Shown: positions 28,063-36,647, counted from the first letter of the stretch. The stretch: DNA of 64,000 bases from Bacillus sp. FJAT-26390 (GCF_001682865.1 NZ_MAQX01000001.1:1-64000), one strand, 5' to 3'. Translations and numbers: made by a program. The notes: generated by a model not told the origin, from the letters alone.

Positions 28063-28992
28063 TTATCCTTTGACAGCGCCGATCGTTAGTCCAGAAATGA
28101 AATATTTCTGAAAGAACGGATAGGCGAAGGCTACAGGCAGCACAATGATTATGGCTACAGCCATGCGGGCAGATTCCTTCGGCATAGTTGCGACGAGCAC
28201 GGCATAGCTAACGCCCATGCTTGCAGCATTCTTGGCAAGCGCATCCACATTGCTCATCAAGCTATTTAACAGTGCCTGAAGAGAATACAGGTTTTGGTTG
28301 TCGATATATAGCATCGATTGGAACCAGTCATTCCAATAAGAGAAGCAGAGGAACAGCCCAATTGTTGCAATGACGGGCAAGGAGATCGGTAAGATGATAG
28401 AGAAAAAGATTCGCAGCTGGCTCGCGCCATCAATTTCAGCAGATTCAATAAGCCCATCGGGAATCGTGCTTTTGAAGAAGGTTTTACAAATGATAACGTT
28501 GAACGATGAGACGGCCAGCGGTAGAATAAGTGCCCAGACGCTATCTTTTAGCCCTAATAAATTTGTATTAATGAAGTAGCTGGATACCAGACCGCCATTG
28601 AATATCATCGGGATGAATACGACCCAGGTCAGAAAGCCATTCAGCTTGTAGGTTGGTCGAGAAAGTACATAGCCCATGGAGGTCGTAAGCAATACGCCGA
28701 GCACAGTGCCAACGACAGTAACAAGAGCGGATACGCCGAGCGCCCGCAAAATCATCGTTCCCTGCTTGATTACATAGGCGTAAGCCTCACCTGACAATGC
28801 AATCGGCAACAGATGGTATCCTGTCTCACGTATGGAGTCCTCACTGGAAAATGAAATAGATAGTACAACAACTACTGGAATGACGCAGAGCAGCGCCAAG
28901 ATGATAAAGATCAGGTTGAAAAAGATGTTAACGACGTTGTTTGTACGGTTAAATTTCTCAAGGCCCGTTTCGTAAGTCGTCCTTGTTGACAT
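28063..28992 (-). CDS. carbohydrate ABC permease, LplC/YtcP-like
   Basis: 309 residues, six membrane helices. EAA loop LIESAEIDGASQLRIFFSIILPISLPVIATI is the contact site for the ATPase; the C-terminal end PFFQKYFISGLTIGAVKG is typical of the MalG-type partner. Start ATG follows AGGAGGTAACACA. It lies 12 bases behind the LplB-like gene. No ATPase gene is present, as in Bacillus systems that borrow the shared MsmX-type ATPase. Confidence 0.92.
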   Translation of the reverse strand: MSTRTTYETGLEKFNRTNNVVNIFFNLIFIILALLCVIPVVVVLSISFSSEDSIRETGYHLLPIALSGEAYAYVIKQGTMILRALGVSALVTVVGTVLGVLLTTSMGYVLSRPTYKLNGFLTWVVFIPMIFNGGLVSSYFINTNLLGLKDSVWALILPLAVSSFNVIICKTFFKSTIPDGLIESAEIDGASQLRIFFSIILPISLPVIATIGLFLCFSYWNDWFQSMLYIDNQNLYSLQALLNSLMSNVDALAKNAASMGVSYAVLVATMPKESARMAVAIIIVLPVAFAYPFFQKYFISGLTIGAVKG

Positions 28993-29004
28993 TGTGTTAC
29001 CTCC

Positions 29005-29961
29005 TTACATCATCGCGCTATCAGGATCAATTTTGCGAACAATCCAATTAGCGATTAGAATAGTTGCGCAACCCAGAACCGACTGTACGAATGCGGCAGC
29101 AGCTGCCATCCCTAGTGTTGCGGACTTCAGTTGTTTATAGACCATGACATCGATCGTGGTAGACACGTTGAACAGTGAATTGGAATCTCGCGTGACCTGA
29201 TAGAACAAGCCGAAATCGGTGTAGAATATACGTCCAACGGCCAAAATGAACAGCATGACGATAACTAGCTTGAGCATAGGCAATGTAATAAATCTCGTCT
29301 GCTGCCAAATGGAAGCGCCATCAATAACAGCTGCCTCATAGTATGTGCTGTCAAGGCTTGTGATGGTTGCCAGATAAATGACCATACCATAGCCCAAGCC
29401 TTTCCAGACATTTAAGAGAATCAGAAAATATGGCCAGTATTGCGGCTCCATATACCAGTTAACAGGATCGCTGCCCATATTGACGAGCATTTGATTGACA
29501 ATCCCTTTATCGAAGCTTAGGAATGCCCAGCCTACAGCGGATACGACAACCCATGATAGGAAATAGGGGAGGAACATCATCGTCTGATAGACTTTACTTG
29601 CTTTGCGGTTGTGGAGCAGTCCGATCATAATCGCTAATAGAACGGGCAGCACAATGCCTAGAACGATAAAAATAATATTGTATCCGATGGTGTTTCGAAT
29701 AATAATCCAAGCATCATTCGACTTGAATAAGAACTCAAAGTTTTTGAAGCCAACCCACGGACTGTTAAACACATTGCTCAAGAAGCCGCCGCTAATTCTG
29801 AAGTTTTTGAAGGCAATAATGATCCCGAACATAGGTAAGAAACAAAACAGTATGTACCAAATCGTCGTAGGCAATGCCAAGATCGTTAGTTCCGTATCCT
29901 GCTTGTGCCAACGGAATGGTAAGCGCTTTCTTTTGACTTGTTGCTCAACTGCAGATCTCAT
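29005..29961 (-). CDS. carbohydrate ABC permease, LplB/YteP-like
   Basis: About 318 residues, six membrane helices, MalF-type partner. LFCFLPMFGIIIAFKNF near the N-terminus, EAA loop YEAAVIDGASIWQQTRFITLPMLK, and the end NWIVRKIDPDSAMM. ATG 29961 is favoured over GTG 29970 because AAGGAG stands at the right distance. First gene of the import operon, which runs permease, permease, binding protein, then kinase, regulator, second binding protein. Confidence 0.92.
   Translation of the reverse strand: MRSAVEQQVKRKRLPFRWHKQDTELTILALPTTIWYILFCFLPMFGIIIAFKNFRISGGFLSNVFNSPWVGFKNFEFLFKSNDAWIIIRNTIGYNIIFIVLGIVLPVLLAIMIGLLHNRKASKVYQTMMFLPYFLSWVVVSAVGWAFLSFDKGIVNQMLVNMGSDPVNWYMEPQYWPYFLILLNVWKGLGYGMVIYLATITSLDSTYYEAAVIDGASIWQQTRFITLPMLKLVIVMLFILAVGRIFYTDFGLFYQVTRDSNSLFNVSTTIDVMVYKQLKSATLGMAAAAAFVQSVLGCATILIANWIVRKIDPDSAMM
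29917..29932 (-). promoter_or_regulatory. cre-like (CcpA) site inside the first operon gene
   Basis: TGGTAAGCGCTTTCTT; its core GAAAGCGCTTAC (minus strand) agrees well with CcpA targets. It begins about 30 bases inside the coding sequence, a position where CcpA acts as a roadblock in known cases. It also encodes KRKR codons, so chance is possible. Confidence 0.5.
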
Positions 29962-30216
29962 GTCTGTCACTCCTTCCGGTGTTTTCTCGCTTGTGTTGCA
30001 CTTGTTAGGCTCATTGTATAATAGAGCATTCGACGCTTCTAGATAACAAACTTGATACTATAGTCAACAAACGTTAGATTCGAAAATTTCTGCTTACAGG
30101 ACATGTTTGCTATTCCGCTTACCGAAGTGTTTAATCAAGTTCCTCGGGAAGGTTAATCCAAAGATTTCTAGAATGATTTGTACGATGGAATTTTAAAGGA
30201 AAGGTATACAGAATAA

Positions 30217-30765
30217 ATGAAAACGATGTATATGAAAAAAATAATACTTATAGGTTCAGGAGGTTCTGGAAAGTCTTCTTTGGCTCATAAGTTAGGTGAC
30301 AGTTTAGCTATTGATGTATACCATCTTGACGCAATGTTCTGGAAACCAGGGTGGAAAGCCACTCCGAAAGATGAGCAAAAAACGGTTCAACAGGAACTGG
30401 TGAATCGTGGGAGTTGGATTATCGACGGTAACTATAACGGTACAATGGATATCAGATTGCAAGCCGCGGATACTATAATTTTTTTAGACTTGTCGAAGTG
30501 GCTGTGTTTATACCGTGTAATAAAGAGGAGAGTTCAGTACCGTAACAAAAAAAGGAGTGACATGGCAGAGGGCTGTGAAGAAAGAATTAGTCTGCATTTT
30601 TTGAAGTGGGTCTGGGACTACCCTAAGAAACAAAAACCTGTAGTTTCCGAAAAACTGCAAAGATTATCGCAAGAAAAAGAAGTCATCATTCTAAAGACTC
30701 CTAAGGACGTGAGAGGTTTTTTGGAAAAAGTGTATTCATTAAACGAACGCGCAGACAAACAATAA
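30217..30765 (+). CDS. P-loop kinase-like protein (topology modulation/FlaR family)
   Basis: 182 residues. Walker A GSGGSGKS at residues 13-20, then YHLDAMFWKPGWKATP, WIIDGNYNGTMDIRLQAADTIIFLD (nucleotide-kinase core) and the basic lid RVIKRRVQYRNKKRSDMAEGCEE. Related to adenylate-kinase-like proteins annotated as topology modulators; the real substrate is unknown. Start ATG 30217 after AAAGGAAAGG; ATG 30232 is an alternative. Divergent from the ABC operon. Confidence 0.85.
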   Translation: MKTMYMKKIILIGSGGSGKSSLAHKLGDSLAIDVYHLDAMFWKPGWKATPKDEQKTVQQELVNRGSWIIDGNYNGTMDIRLQAADTIIFLDLSKWLCLYRVIKRRVQYRNKKRSDMAEGCEERISLHFLKWVWDYPKKQKPVVSEKLQRLSQEKEVIILKTPKDVRGFLEKVYSLNERADKQ

Positions 30766-30776
30766 CCGAATATTTG

Positions 30777-30816
30777 AAAACGTCCCATATGTAATTGAAG
30801 TATACGGGGCGTTTTT
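30777..30816 (+). terminator. terminator after P-loop kinase
   Basis: AAAACGTCCC pairs with GGGGCGTTTT (one wobble) and ends in TTTTT. Confidence 0.65.
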
Positions 30817-30855
30817 GCGTGATGGAGAAAGCTTCAATATTTATGTGAATGGTCC

Positions 30856-31215
30856 TTAACATTTTGTTCGAAAATTCGCTTTTCCCTCCAAAGTTGCAGT
30901 CAAGAATTTTTTCGACTTTCTCAATTGCTTTTCAATTTCTTCAATCTCGATGATTTTCTGTTCAACTATTTTCTTCTTTACCTCGTAAGATAAGTTAAGT
31001 TGTTGATTTACTAGCAAACTTAACTCTTCTATAGAAAAGTCTACGGATAAAAGAGTCTTCACATCATTTAGAAAGTCAACAATCTCTTCAGAATAAACAC
31101 GATAATTGTTTACATCCCTTTTAACAAATGAATCCGGAATTAGATTCTTGCGTTCATAGAATCTCAATGTTGATATGGGCAGACCAGTTAATTTTGAAAC
31201 CTCATTTATTTTCAT
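30856..31215 (-). CDS. MerR family regulator
   Basis: 119 residues. Winged helix MKINEVSKLTGLPISTLRFYERKNLIPDSF and YRVYSEEIVDFLNDVKTLLSVDFSIEELSLLV (1-70), then a coiled-coil helix rich in KKIVEQKIIEIEEIEKQLRKSKKFL. No metal-binding cysteine cluster beyond the final Cys, so a metal sensor is unlikely. Transcribed away from a nitroreductase gene; a perfect 20-bp palindrome lies in the shared promoter gap. It very probably controls that gene and itself. Confidence 0.9.
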   Translation of the reverse strand: MKINEVSKLTGLPISTLRFYERKNLIPDSFVKRDVNNYRVYSEEIVDFLNDVKTLLSVDFSIEELSLLVNQQLNLSYEVKKKIVEQKIIEIEEIEKQLRKSKKFLTATLEGKANFRTKC

Positions 31216-31234
31216 AATAGGACCTCTTTAGTTG

Positions 31235-31265
31235 TTGCTATAAACCTAGGTTTATAGTTCATAAT
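31235..31265 (+). promoter_or_regulatory. MerR-type promoter with perfect operator palindrome
   Basis: TTGCTA (31235-31240) and CATAAT (31260-31265) are 19 bases apart, the stretched spacing that MerR proteins untwist. Inside lies CTATAAACCTAGGTTTATAG (31238-31257), a perfect 20-bp palindrome. It is 67 bases before the nitroreductase start. Confidence 0.7.
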
Positions 31266-31331
31266 ACGAATATGATAACGAACGACATACACAATGTCAA
31301 AAAATCTAATGTTATCAAAAGGAGAGGTATT

Positions 31332-31970
31332 ATGTTTAACAATATTCAAAATAACGATTTCGCCAACATAGTAAAGGGACGACGTTCTGTGCGTAGTTAC
31401 GATGAGAACATTAAAATATCGAAAGAGGAGATAAGCGAGATTATTTCGGAAGCCAGCTTGGCGCCATCCTCTGCCAATATGCAGCCCTGGCGTGTAATGG
31501 TGGTTGATACGCCAGAAGGAAAAGAAAAACTAAGACCTCTTGTTCGTTTCAATACTTTACAAAATGATACTTCATCAGCCATGTTATTAATTTTCGGTGA
31601 TACCGAGAGCTATTTATATGCTGAAGAAATTTACAATACAGCTGTGGAACAAGGAAAGATGCCCGCCGAAGTACGAGATAGACAACTTGGAACTATTCTA
31701 ACGATGTTCCCGTCTCTATCAAAAGAATTGAAAGTCGAAGTAGCGAAAGTCGATAGCAGTCTCTTTGCCATGCAGCTAATGTTAGTAGCCCGTGCTCACG
31801 GGTATGATACGAATCCAATGGCAGGCTTTGAAGTTGACCAGTTAGCAAAAGCATTTGATTTAGATGAAGAACGTTATGCTCCGGTAATGATTATTTCAAT
31901 CGGAAAAGCCAAAGAAGCTGGGCATGAGTCAGTTCGATTAGGATCCGATAAGATTACGTTTTGGAGATAG
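31332..31970 (+). CDS. nitroreductase family protein
   Basis: 212 residues of the FMN-dependent nitroreductase fold: IVKGRRSVRSYDENIKISKEEISEIISEASLAPSSANMQPWRVMVV binds FMN, then LFAMQLMLVARAHGYDTNPMAGF and MIISIGKAKEAGHESVRL near the end. It should reduce nitro- or quinone-type compounds with NAD(P)H. ATG 31332 follows AAGGAGAGGTATT; the longer frame upstream lacks a site. Controlled by the divergent MerR regulator. Confidence 0.9.
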   Translation: MFNNIQNNDFANIVKGRRSVRSYDENIKISKEEISEIISEASLAPSSANMQPWRVMVVDTPEGKEKLRPLVRFNTLQNDTSSAMLLIFGDTESYLYAEEIYNTAVEQGKMPAEVRDRQLGTILTMFPSLSKELKVEVAKVDSSLFAMQLMLVARAHGYDTNPMAGFEVDQLAKAFDLDEERYAPVMIISIGKAKEAGHESVRLGSDKITFWR

Positions 31971-32026
31971 CCATATATCTGGAATCTATTCATACTAGTG
32001 GAAAACAATATCTCAATCATGGAGCG

Positions 32027-32074
32027 AAAGCAGCCGATCAGAATGATCGGTTGCTTTTTCTATGCTAACGGGCA
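32027..32074 (+). repeat. dispersed hairpin repeat copy acting as terminator
   Basis: Stem AAGCAGCCGATCA/TGATCGGTTGCTT (32028-32056) with a GAA loop, then T's and GCTAACGGGCAA at 32063-32074 and AGTG at 32080. It follows the nitroreductase gene by 57 bases. Confidence 0.6.
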
Positions 32075-32274
32075 ACGTAAAGTGCCTACCAAGAAAAAAG
32101 GAACTAAAAAGGTGTGTGAACAATGAAACCTCTTCAAATCGAGATCTTAAGTAACGAATTAATCTCCTCATACAGTTTGATTATTTCGATTTTTCTGAAT
32201 ATAGCAGAATAAGTAGTTCCAGTATATGGTATAGTATGTTGTGAAGAATGTCATGCTATAGGGGCTGAGTAAGG

Positions 32275-32922
32275 ATGATAGGGGATACGACAGAGAAAGA
32301 GCGGACGATATTTGATCATGCTGGAAATACGATCAAGACAGATGATCGAGAGATTCGTATTCTTGCCAAGTATGAGGAGCCATTGGTTGTCGTGCTGGGT
32401 AGTGTGCTTAGCGATGAGGAATGCGATGAGCTAATTAAACATTCTAGGGAACAATTGCAACGTTCGAAAATAGGTGGAAATCGTGAAGTCAATCAAATTA
32501 GAACGAGCAGTGGAGTGTTTTGTGAGGAGAAAGAGACGATTACAAAAATCGAGAAGCGCTTCTCTCAAATTATGAATATTCCTATCGAGCATGGTGACGG
32601 TTTGCAAGTTCTGCTATATACCCCTGGACAAGAGTATCAACCTCATTATGATTTCTTTGCAGAAACGAGTCGAGCAAGCGCTAACAATCGAATTAGTACG
32701 CTCGTGATGTATTTGAATGACGTGGAGGAAGGCGGAGAAACGGCTTTCCCCATGCTTAATATCTCAGTGATTCCTAACAAAGGCATGGCTGTCTATTTTG
32801 AATATTTTTACAGCAATCATGAATTAAACGATTTCACCCTTCATGCAGGTACACCCGTGATCAAAGGGGAAAAGTGGGTTGCCACGATGTGGATGAGAAG
32901 ACAAGCCCATCGCTTTCCCTAG
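32275..32922 (+). CDS. 2OG-Fe(II) oxygenase, prolyl 4-hydroxylase-like
   Basis: 215 residues. The double-stranded beta helix carries the iron triad H124, D126 (YQPHYDFF) and H190 (TLHAG), with K200 (KGEKW) for 2-oxoglutarate. The order LLYTPGQEYQPHYDFF, LNDVEEGGETAFP, GTPVIKGEKWVATMWMR is the P4H signature. Bacterial relatives hydroxylate proline in collagen-like proteins or in EF-Tu. Start ATG 32275 after GAGTAAGG. Monocistronic. A collagen-like protein is encoded 30 kb away in the window, so a link is conceivable but unproven. Confidence 0.9.
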   Translation: MIGDTTEKERTIFDHAGNTIKTDDREIRILAKYEEPLVVVLGSVLSDEECDELIKHSREQLQRSKIGGNREVNQIRTSSGVFCEEKETITKIEKRFSQIMNIPIEHGDGLQVLLYTPGQEYQPHYDFFAETSRASANNRISTLVMYLNDVEEGGETAFPMLNISVIPNKGMAVYFEYFYSNHELNDFTLHAGTPVIKGEKWVATMWMRRQAHRFP

Positions 32923-32971
32923 ATGAATAATGATATGGAAGCAATGGGAAGACAGGTTGTTAACGATGGAA

Positions 32972-33000
32972 AAATCCGACCTCACGAGGTCGGTTTTTTT
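32972..33000 (+). terminator. intrinsic terminator after oxygenase gene
   Basis: CCGACCT-CACG-AGGTCGG followed by TTTTTTT. Confidence 0.85.
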
Positions 33001-33155
33001 GATTTTTAGTCATGTAGATAGAACTATACCAGCTAATAGCCTGTCAATATTTAATTATTAATGAAGTAAACGAAGGGTGCTATACTGGTAAAAATGCACG
33101 ACAAATAACCGCCCCATAGAATTTGGGAAGGTTTTCCTCAATATCTAAACGTTTC

Positions 33156-34361
33156 TTATTCAGTCAAGCGGTAAGGTTCTTTCTTGGTCAAAATTGCATA
33201 AATCCATTGGATTAGTTTATTTGCACATGCAATCACGGCTACTTTAAATAGTTTACCTTCTACTCGCTTTTTATCGTAATAAGCTCTGATTTTCTTATTA
33301 CGTGAGCTTCGCAAACCACATCGCACAGCTTGATATAAGGCTGTCCGGAGTCTTCTGGAGCCGCGTTTGGTGATTTTATTTCGGGTTGCTGTAAATTTAC
33401 CAGAAGAAAAGACACTTGGATCAATACCGGCAAAAGCAACCAGCTTCTTTGCGTGATCGAACCGATCGATTTCTCCGATCTCAGCTAAAATTGTTGCAGC
33501 AATTTTAGTGCCAATGCCGGGTATCGATTGGATTAAATCATACTCCAGTAATTCTTCAGCCAGGGCCTCTATCGATTTATCAAGTTTCGTTAGATGCTCC
33601 TGGTACTGAAGAAGTAAATTAATGAACAGCTCTAATGAGATTAAATGACTCGGAAATGCGGTCTCCCTAAAGGGATTTAGCTGTGCTGCAGCCATTAGTT
33701 TCTGTGCCCGTTCCAGCGACCACCGGTTCGAGGCGACATGTCCAACAAGGCGTTGTATGTTCGCCGTAACGTTTTCCACGGTCATCGCTAGCACGGATTG
33801 AGACGTTGGATACTGAGCCAGGAAACGAAGCGACACCTTAGAATAAAGGTCACCAAACACGCCGTGATACTCTGGAAAGACTTGATCCAGTACCGCTTGA
33901 AACTGCAACTTTGTCTGGACATACATTTCTGTCAGTGACTCATGTTGCCGAGTCAGGTATCGCAGATTCATCAGATACTGACCCCGTTTTTTGTAAGGCT
34001 CCAGCTCTTCTTTGTAGAACAATTCCCCCAGCTGGTAAGCGTCAGCAACATCCGTTTTCACCTTACGTAAATTCATCTTTTTCGCCTGGTGTGAAATTAA
34101 CGGATTGATAATGATATACAGATATTGATGCTCATCTAGAAACTGTATAACTGGACTATGATAATGCCCCGTTGCTTCTAACACAATGGCCGGACGCTGC
34201 CCAGTAAAAGACTCCAGGTTTTGAGTAAAACGGAGGAAGGACGCTAATCCCTCAAGATTGTGCTCAAATCGAAAGGTCTTTCCGTAGGGCGATCCTCGAT
34301 CTGAAAAAGCTTGTGCATGACTTTCTCCTTTAGATACATCTAATCCAATGACAGGGTTCAT
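33156..34361 (-). CDS. IS110 family transposase
   Basis: 401 residues, intact. RuvC-like N-terminal DEDD catalytic residues are in place: D8 (IGLDVSK), E62 (VLEATGH), D104 and D107 (KTDVADA). The C-terminal Tnp_20 part has LIQSIPGIGTKIAATILAEIGEIDRF, LVAFAGIDPSVFSSGKFT and KRGSRRLRTALYQA with the conserved serine. IS110 elements lack terminal inverted repeats and insert site-specifically, so the ends cannot be set from this single copy. Start ATG follows GGGAGTGATTGA. Confidence 0.92.
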   Translation of the reverse strand: MNPVIGLDVSKGESHAQAFSDRGSPYGKTFRFEHNLEGLASFLRFTQNLESFTGQRPAIVLEATGHYHSPVIQFLDEHQYLYIIINPLISHQAKKMNLRKVKTDVADAYQLGELFYKEELEPYKKRGQYLMNLRYLTRQHESLTEMYVQTKLQFQAVLDQVFPEYHGVFGDLYSKVSLRFLAQYPTSQSVLAMTVENVTANIQRLVGHVASNRWSLERAQKLMAAAQLNPFRETAFPSHLISLELFINLLLQYQEHLTKLDKSIEALAEELLEYDLIQSIPGIGTKIAATILAEIGEIDRFDHAKKLVAFAGIDPSVFSSGKFTATRNKITKRGSRRLRTALYQAVRCGLRSSRNKKIRAYYDKKRVEGKLFKVAVIACANKLIQWIYAILTKKEPYRLTE

Positions 34362-34600
34362 TCAATCACTCCCGATATTATATTCGCCGGCAACCCCTAA
34401 CCTTCTTGTCGTCCACATTATCGTATGTGATTCGGGATCTGGGTCCCAACCAGCCTAATCATGGTTTAACAAGTAGGGGGGATGAACTGTATAGCTCTCG
34501 GGATCCAACTCCCACGGGCAGAAACGTTCGATCCCCGGCTACCGCTATCTTACGACCACACAAAAATGAGGTCCACCAGAAAGATCTGGTGACCTCATAA
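34362..34600 (-). ncRNA. candidate IS110 bridge-RNA region
   Basis: In IS110 elements of the IS621 type, the untranslated end upstream of the transposase encodes a bridge RNA whose loops pair with donor and target DNA. Here 240 gene-free bases precede the transposase and contain a strong hairpin at 34566-34598 and GC-rich segments around 34433-34470 and 34498-34545. The identity is by position and known biology only; loop pairing could not be tested because the element ends are unknown. Confidence 0.4.
34566..34598. repeat. hairpin at the outer side of the IS110 leader
   Basis: ATGAGGTC-ACCAGA pairs with TCTGGT-GACCTCAT with one bulged C and an AAGA loop. On the minus strand it is followed by TTTTTGTG. 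Confidence 0.6.
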
Positions 34601-34712
34601 TACGAACGGGTAGAATAGTAGAATAATTCCAGTTGGTTTTCGTAAAATATAAAAAATAATATTTAACGTATGGTTATAGTGCGTTTATGTCGAAAAATAA
34701 AGGGAGGACTCG

Positions 34713-34835
34713 ATGCTTTTAATGGTCTCTTTAATGACTTACATTCCTAGAATGATAGAAGTTATTGCTTTTATCTTTCTAGTTGCTGGACTGTATCGAA
34801 TGTGGAAATCTAAGCCTTTAAACGCTAACGGGTAG
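34713..34835 (+). CDS. small single-helix membrane protein
   Basis: 40 residues (MLLMVSLMTYIPRMIEVIAF, then a hydrophobic run and RMWKSKPLNANG). One membrane helix with a basic end. The ATG follows GGGAGGACTCG, a very good site. The stop codon lies inside a copy of the dispersed-repeat trailer (GCTAACGGGTAG), so its last four residues come from the repeat. Function unknown. Confidence 0.55.
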   Translation: MLLMVSLMTYIPRMIEVIAFIFLVAGLYRMWKSKPLNANG

Positions 34836-35036
34836 CAATAAATAAAGCAGTGAATTATGTCCACATAGTGCAAAATTAGGTCTTGTTAATTCAAAGATTA
34901 ATATAGCTTGGGAGTGTATCATAAAAGAATACGCCTTCACGAATAGACTTTTCGAGTCGAATGTAGAAGCCTAATCCTTTTTTTGCAAACAAAGAACAAT
35001 GACCAATCACTTTACTAAGGAATAGAGGGATTCATT

Positions 35037-35969
35037 ATGACAACAAACAAAACTCCGCAATTAGGAAATACGGCACGCAGCTATGATCTTGTTCCAGATT
35101 GGGTAAAGCTTCCTGCACACTTAGAGTTTGGCTATACACATGGAATTGTCGTAGACCAGCAGGATAATGTCTATGTTTTTCATACAGGAAAACCGTCAAT
35201 TTTCAAATTTGATCAGACAGGGGAGTTTCAAGCGGCCTGGGGCGAAGAGTTCGAGGGTGGCGCTCACGGATTTTATCTTCATAAGGAGCAAAACAGCGAA
35301 TACCTCTTTGTTACAGACACCTCTCGCGGCAATGTTGTAAAAATGGATTTAGACGGAAAGCACTTGCTGACATTGGGAACGCCAGATCGTCCTGATTTAT
35401 ATAGCGAGGAGCTAAAATATATCCCTACAGACGTAGCCGTTTCGGCAAATGGTGATATTTATGTATCTGATGGCTATGGTCAAAGCTGGATCCATCACTA
35501 TAATGCAGCAGGGGAATATATCCGTTCCTGGGGCGGCAAAGGTACGGAGTTGGGACAATTGAATTGTCCGCATGGTATTTCCATTGATACACGTAGTGGT
35601 GTAGAAGAGGTTTATGTAGCTGATCGCGGCAATCATCGGATTCAAGTCTTTACCTTACAGGGCGATTTCAAAAGAGTCATCGTGGATGATATGGATCAGC
35701 CTTGCAGCTTCTATTATCACGGGGATGATCTTTTCTTCCCAGACTTAAACAGTCGGATTACGATCTTCGACAAAAATGATCGGTTGATCTGTCATTTAGG
35801 CGAGGATCAGCAGGCATACAAACAAGAGGGCTGGCCGAATTTACCTAAGTCTTACTACAAAGATAATAAATTCAGCTCACCTCATGGCATTTGCGTAGAT
35901 TCCAAGGGTTCTGTTTATGTTGCTGAATGGATTTTCGATGGACGAGTAACCAAGCTTGCGCTTGCATAA
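35037..35969 (+). CDS. NHL-repeat beta-propeller protein
   Basis: 310 residues, no signal peptide. Repeats of about 45-50 residues with the NHL pattern: HGIVVDQQDNVYVFHTG, PTDVAVSANGDIYVSDGYG, CPHGISIDTRSGVEEVYVADRGNHRIQVF and SPHGICVDSKGSVYVAEW, giving a six-bladed propeller like peptidyl-alpha-hydroxyglycine lyase or 6-bladed gluconolactonase relatives. Catalytic activity cannot be assigned. Start ATG follows AGAGGGATTCATT. Confidence 0.88.
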   Translation: MTTNKTPQLGNTARSYDLVPDWVKLPAHLEFGYTHGIVVDQQDNVYVFHTGKPSIFKFDQTGEFQAAWGEEFEGGAHGFYLHKEQNSEYLFVTDTSRGNVVKMDLDGKHLLTLGTPDRPDLYSEELKYIPTDVAVSANGDIYVSDGYGQSWIHHYNAAGEYIRSWGGKGTELGQLNCPHGISIDTRSGVEEVYVADRGNHRIQVFTLQGDFKRVIVDDMDQPCSFYYHGDDLFFPDLNSRITIFDKNDRLICHLGEDQQAYKQEGWPNLPKSYYKDNKFSSPHGICVDSKGSVYVAEWIFDGRVTKLALA

Positions 35970-35983
35970 TTGTAAATAAAGGG

Positions 35984-36022
35984 AACCGGCGTGTCCAGAT
36001 TGACTGGATATGCCGGTTTTTT
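35984..36022 (+). terminator. intrinsic terminator after NHL gene
   Basis: AACCGGC-TGTCCAG pairs with CTGGA-GCCGGTT (small bulges) and ends in TTTTTTT. Confidence 0.8.
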
Positions 36023-36145
36023 TGATTTCACGGTTATGTTTTTTCACCTCTTTTATCAATTTAAGGAGTAGGTTTGCGCAACATTTTATTACCATTATCG
36101 TCTAATTGCTAAGAGAACTTTTGGGCAAAATTGGGAGGGGTATAA

Positions 36146-36601
36146 ATGGTTGGCAAGATAATTGGTGGCTGGATGGTTATTACGTTTAGCTATTTTCTTA
36201 CGATGTATGCAATGTTTACGTTGTATTGGATCATTTTCAAAGAACCTATAGACCATAATTGGGACAAATCTGGTACTTTTGCTGGTATACCGTTGCTGAT
36301 CATTCCATATTTCATAGCTGGAATATATTCGAATCTGGTTTTTGTCAATAAACGCGCGGGTGCGCTATGGATAAGCATAATTCCTGTTATTTGTGAGCGA
36401 TTGTTGATTTATTTAATTGGCTATTTATTAGTGCTTGCAGGCGGTGACGGATCGATGAATGGAATAACAACTATGATGTTCATACGTGGTGAGGCAGCGC
36501 CTTACTACACGTATACCTATATCATCTGTGGTGTGATAAGCATTTTGATTTGTTTTATTGTTGCTTCTTATAAGCCTAAAGTTAATCGGTTGCTGCACTA
36601 A
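36146..36601 (+). CDS. hypothetical four-helix membrane protein
   Basis: 151 residues with about four membrane helices (ITFSYFLTMYAMFTLYWIIF, GIPLLIIPYFIAGIYSNLVF, LWISIIPVICERLLIYLIGY, IICGVISILICFIVASY). Family not recognised. Start ATG follows GGGAGGGGTATAA. The stop overlaps the start of a dispersed-repeat copy. Confidence 0.75.
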   Translation: MVGKIIGGWMVITFSYFLTMYAMFTLYWIIFKEPIDHNWDKSGTFAGIPLLIIPYFIAGIYSNLVFVNKRAGALWISIIPVICERLLIYLIGYLLVLAGGDGSMNGITTMMFIRGEAAPYYTYTYIICGVISILICFIVASYKPKVNRLLH

Positions 36602-36603
36602 CA

Positions 36604-36647
36604 GTTAACGATAGTGGAATGCAGCAGATTGCATCAGCAGTCTGCTT
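36604..36647 (+). repeat. dispersed hairpin repeat copy
   Basis: GTTAACGATAGTGGAAT leader (36604-36620) then an AGCAGA/TCTGCT stem ending near 36647. Confidence 0.5.

Noticed and set aside
32123..32212. 29-codon frame after GGTGTGTGAACA
   Set aside because: A possible ribosome site, but too short and without any domain or conservation evidence.
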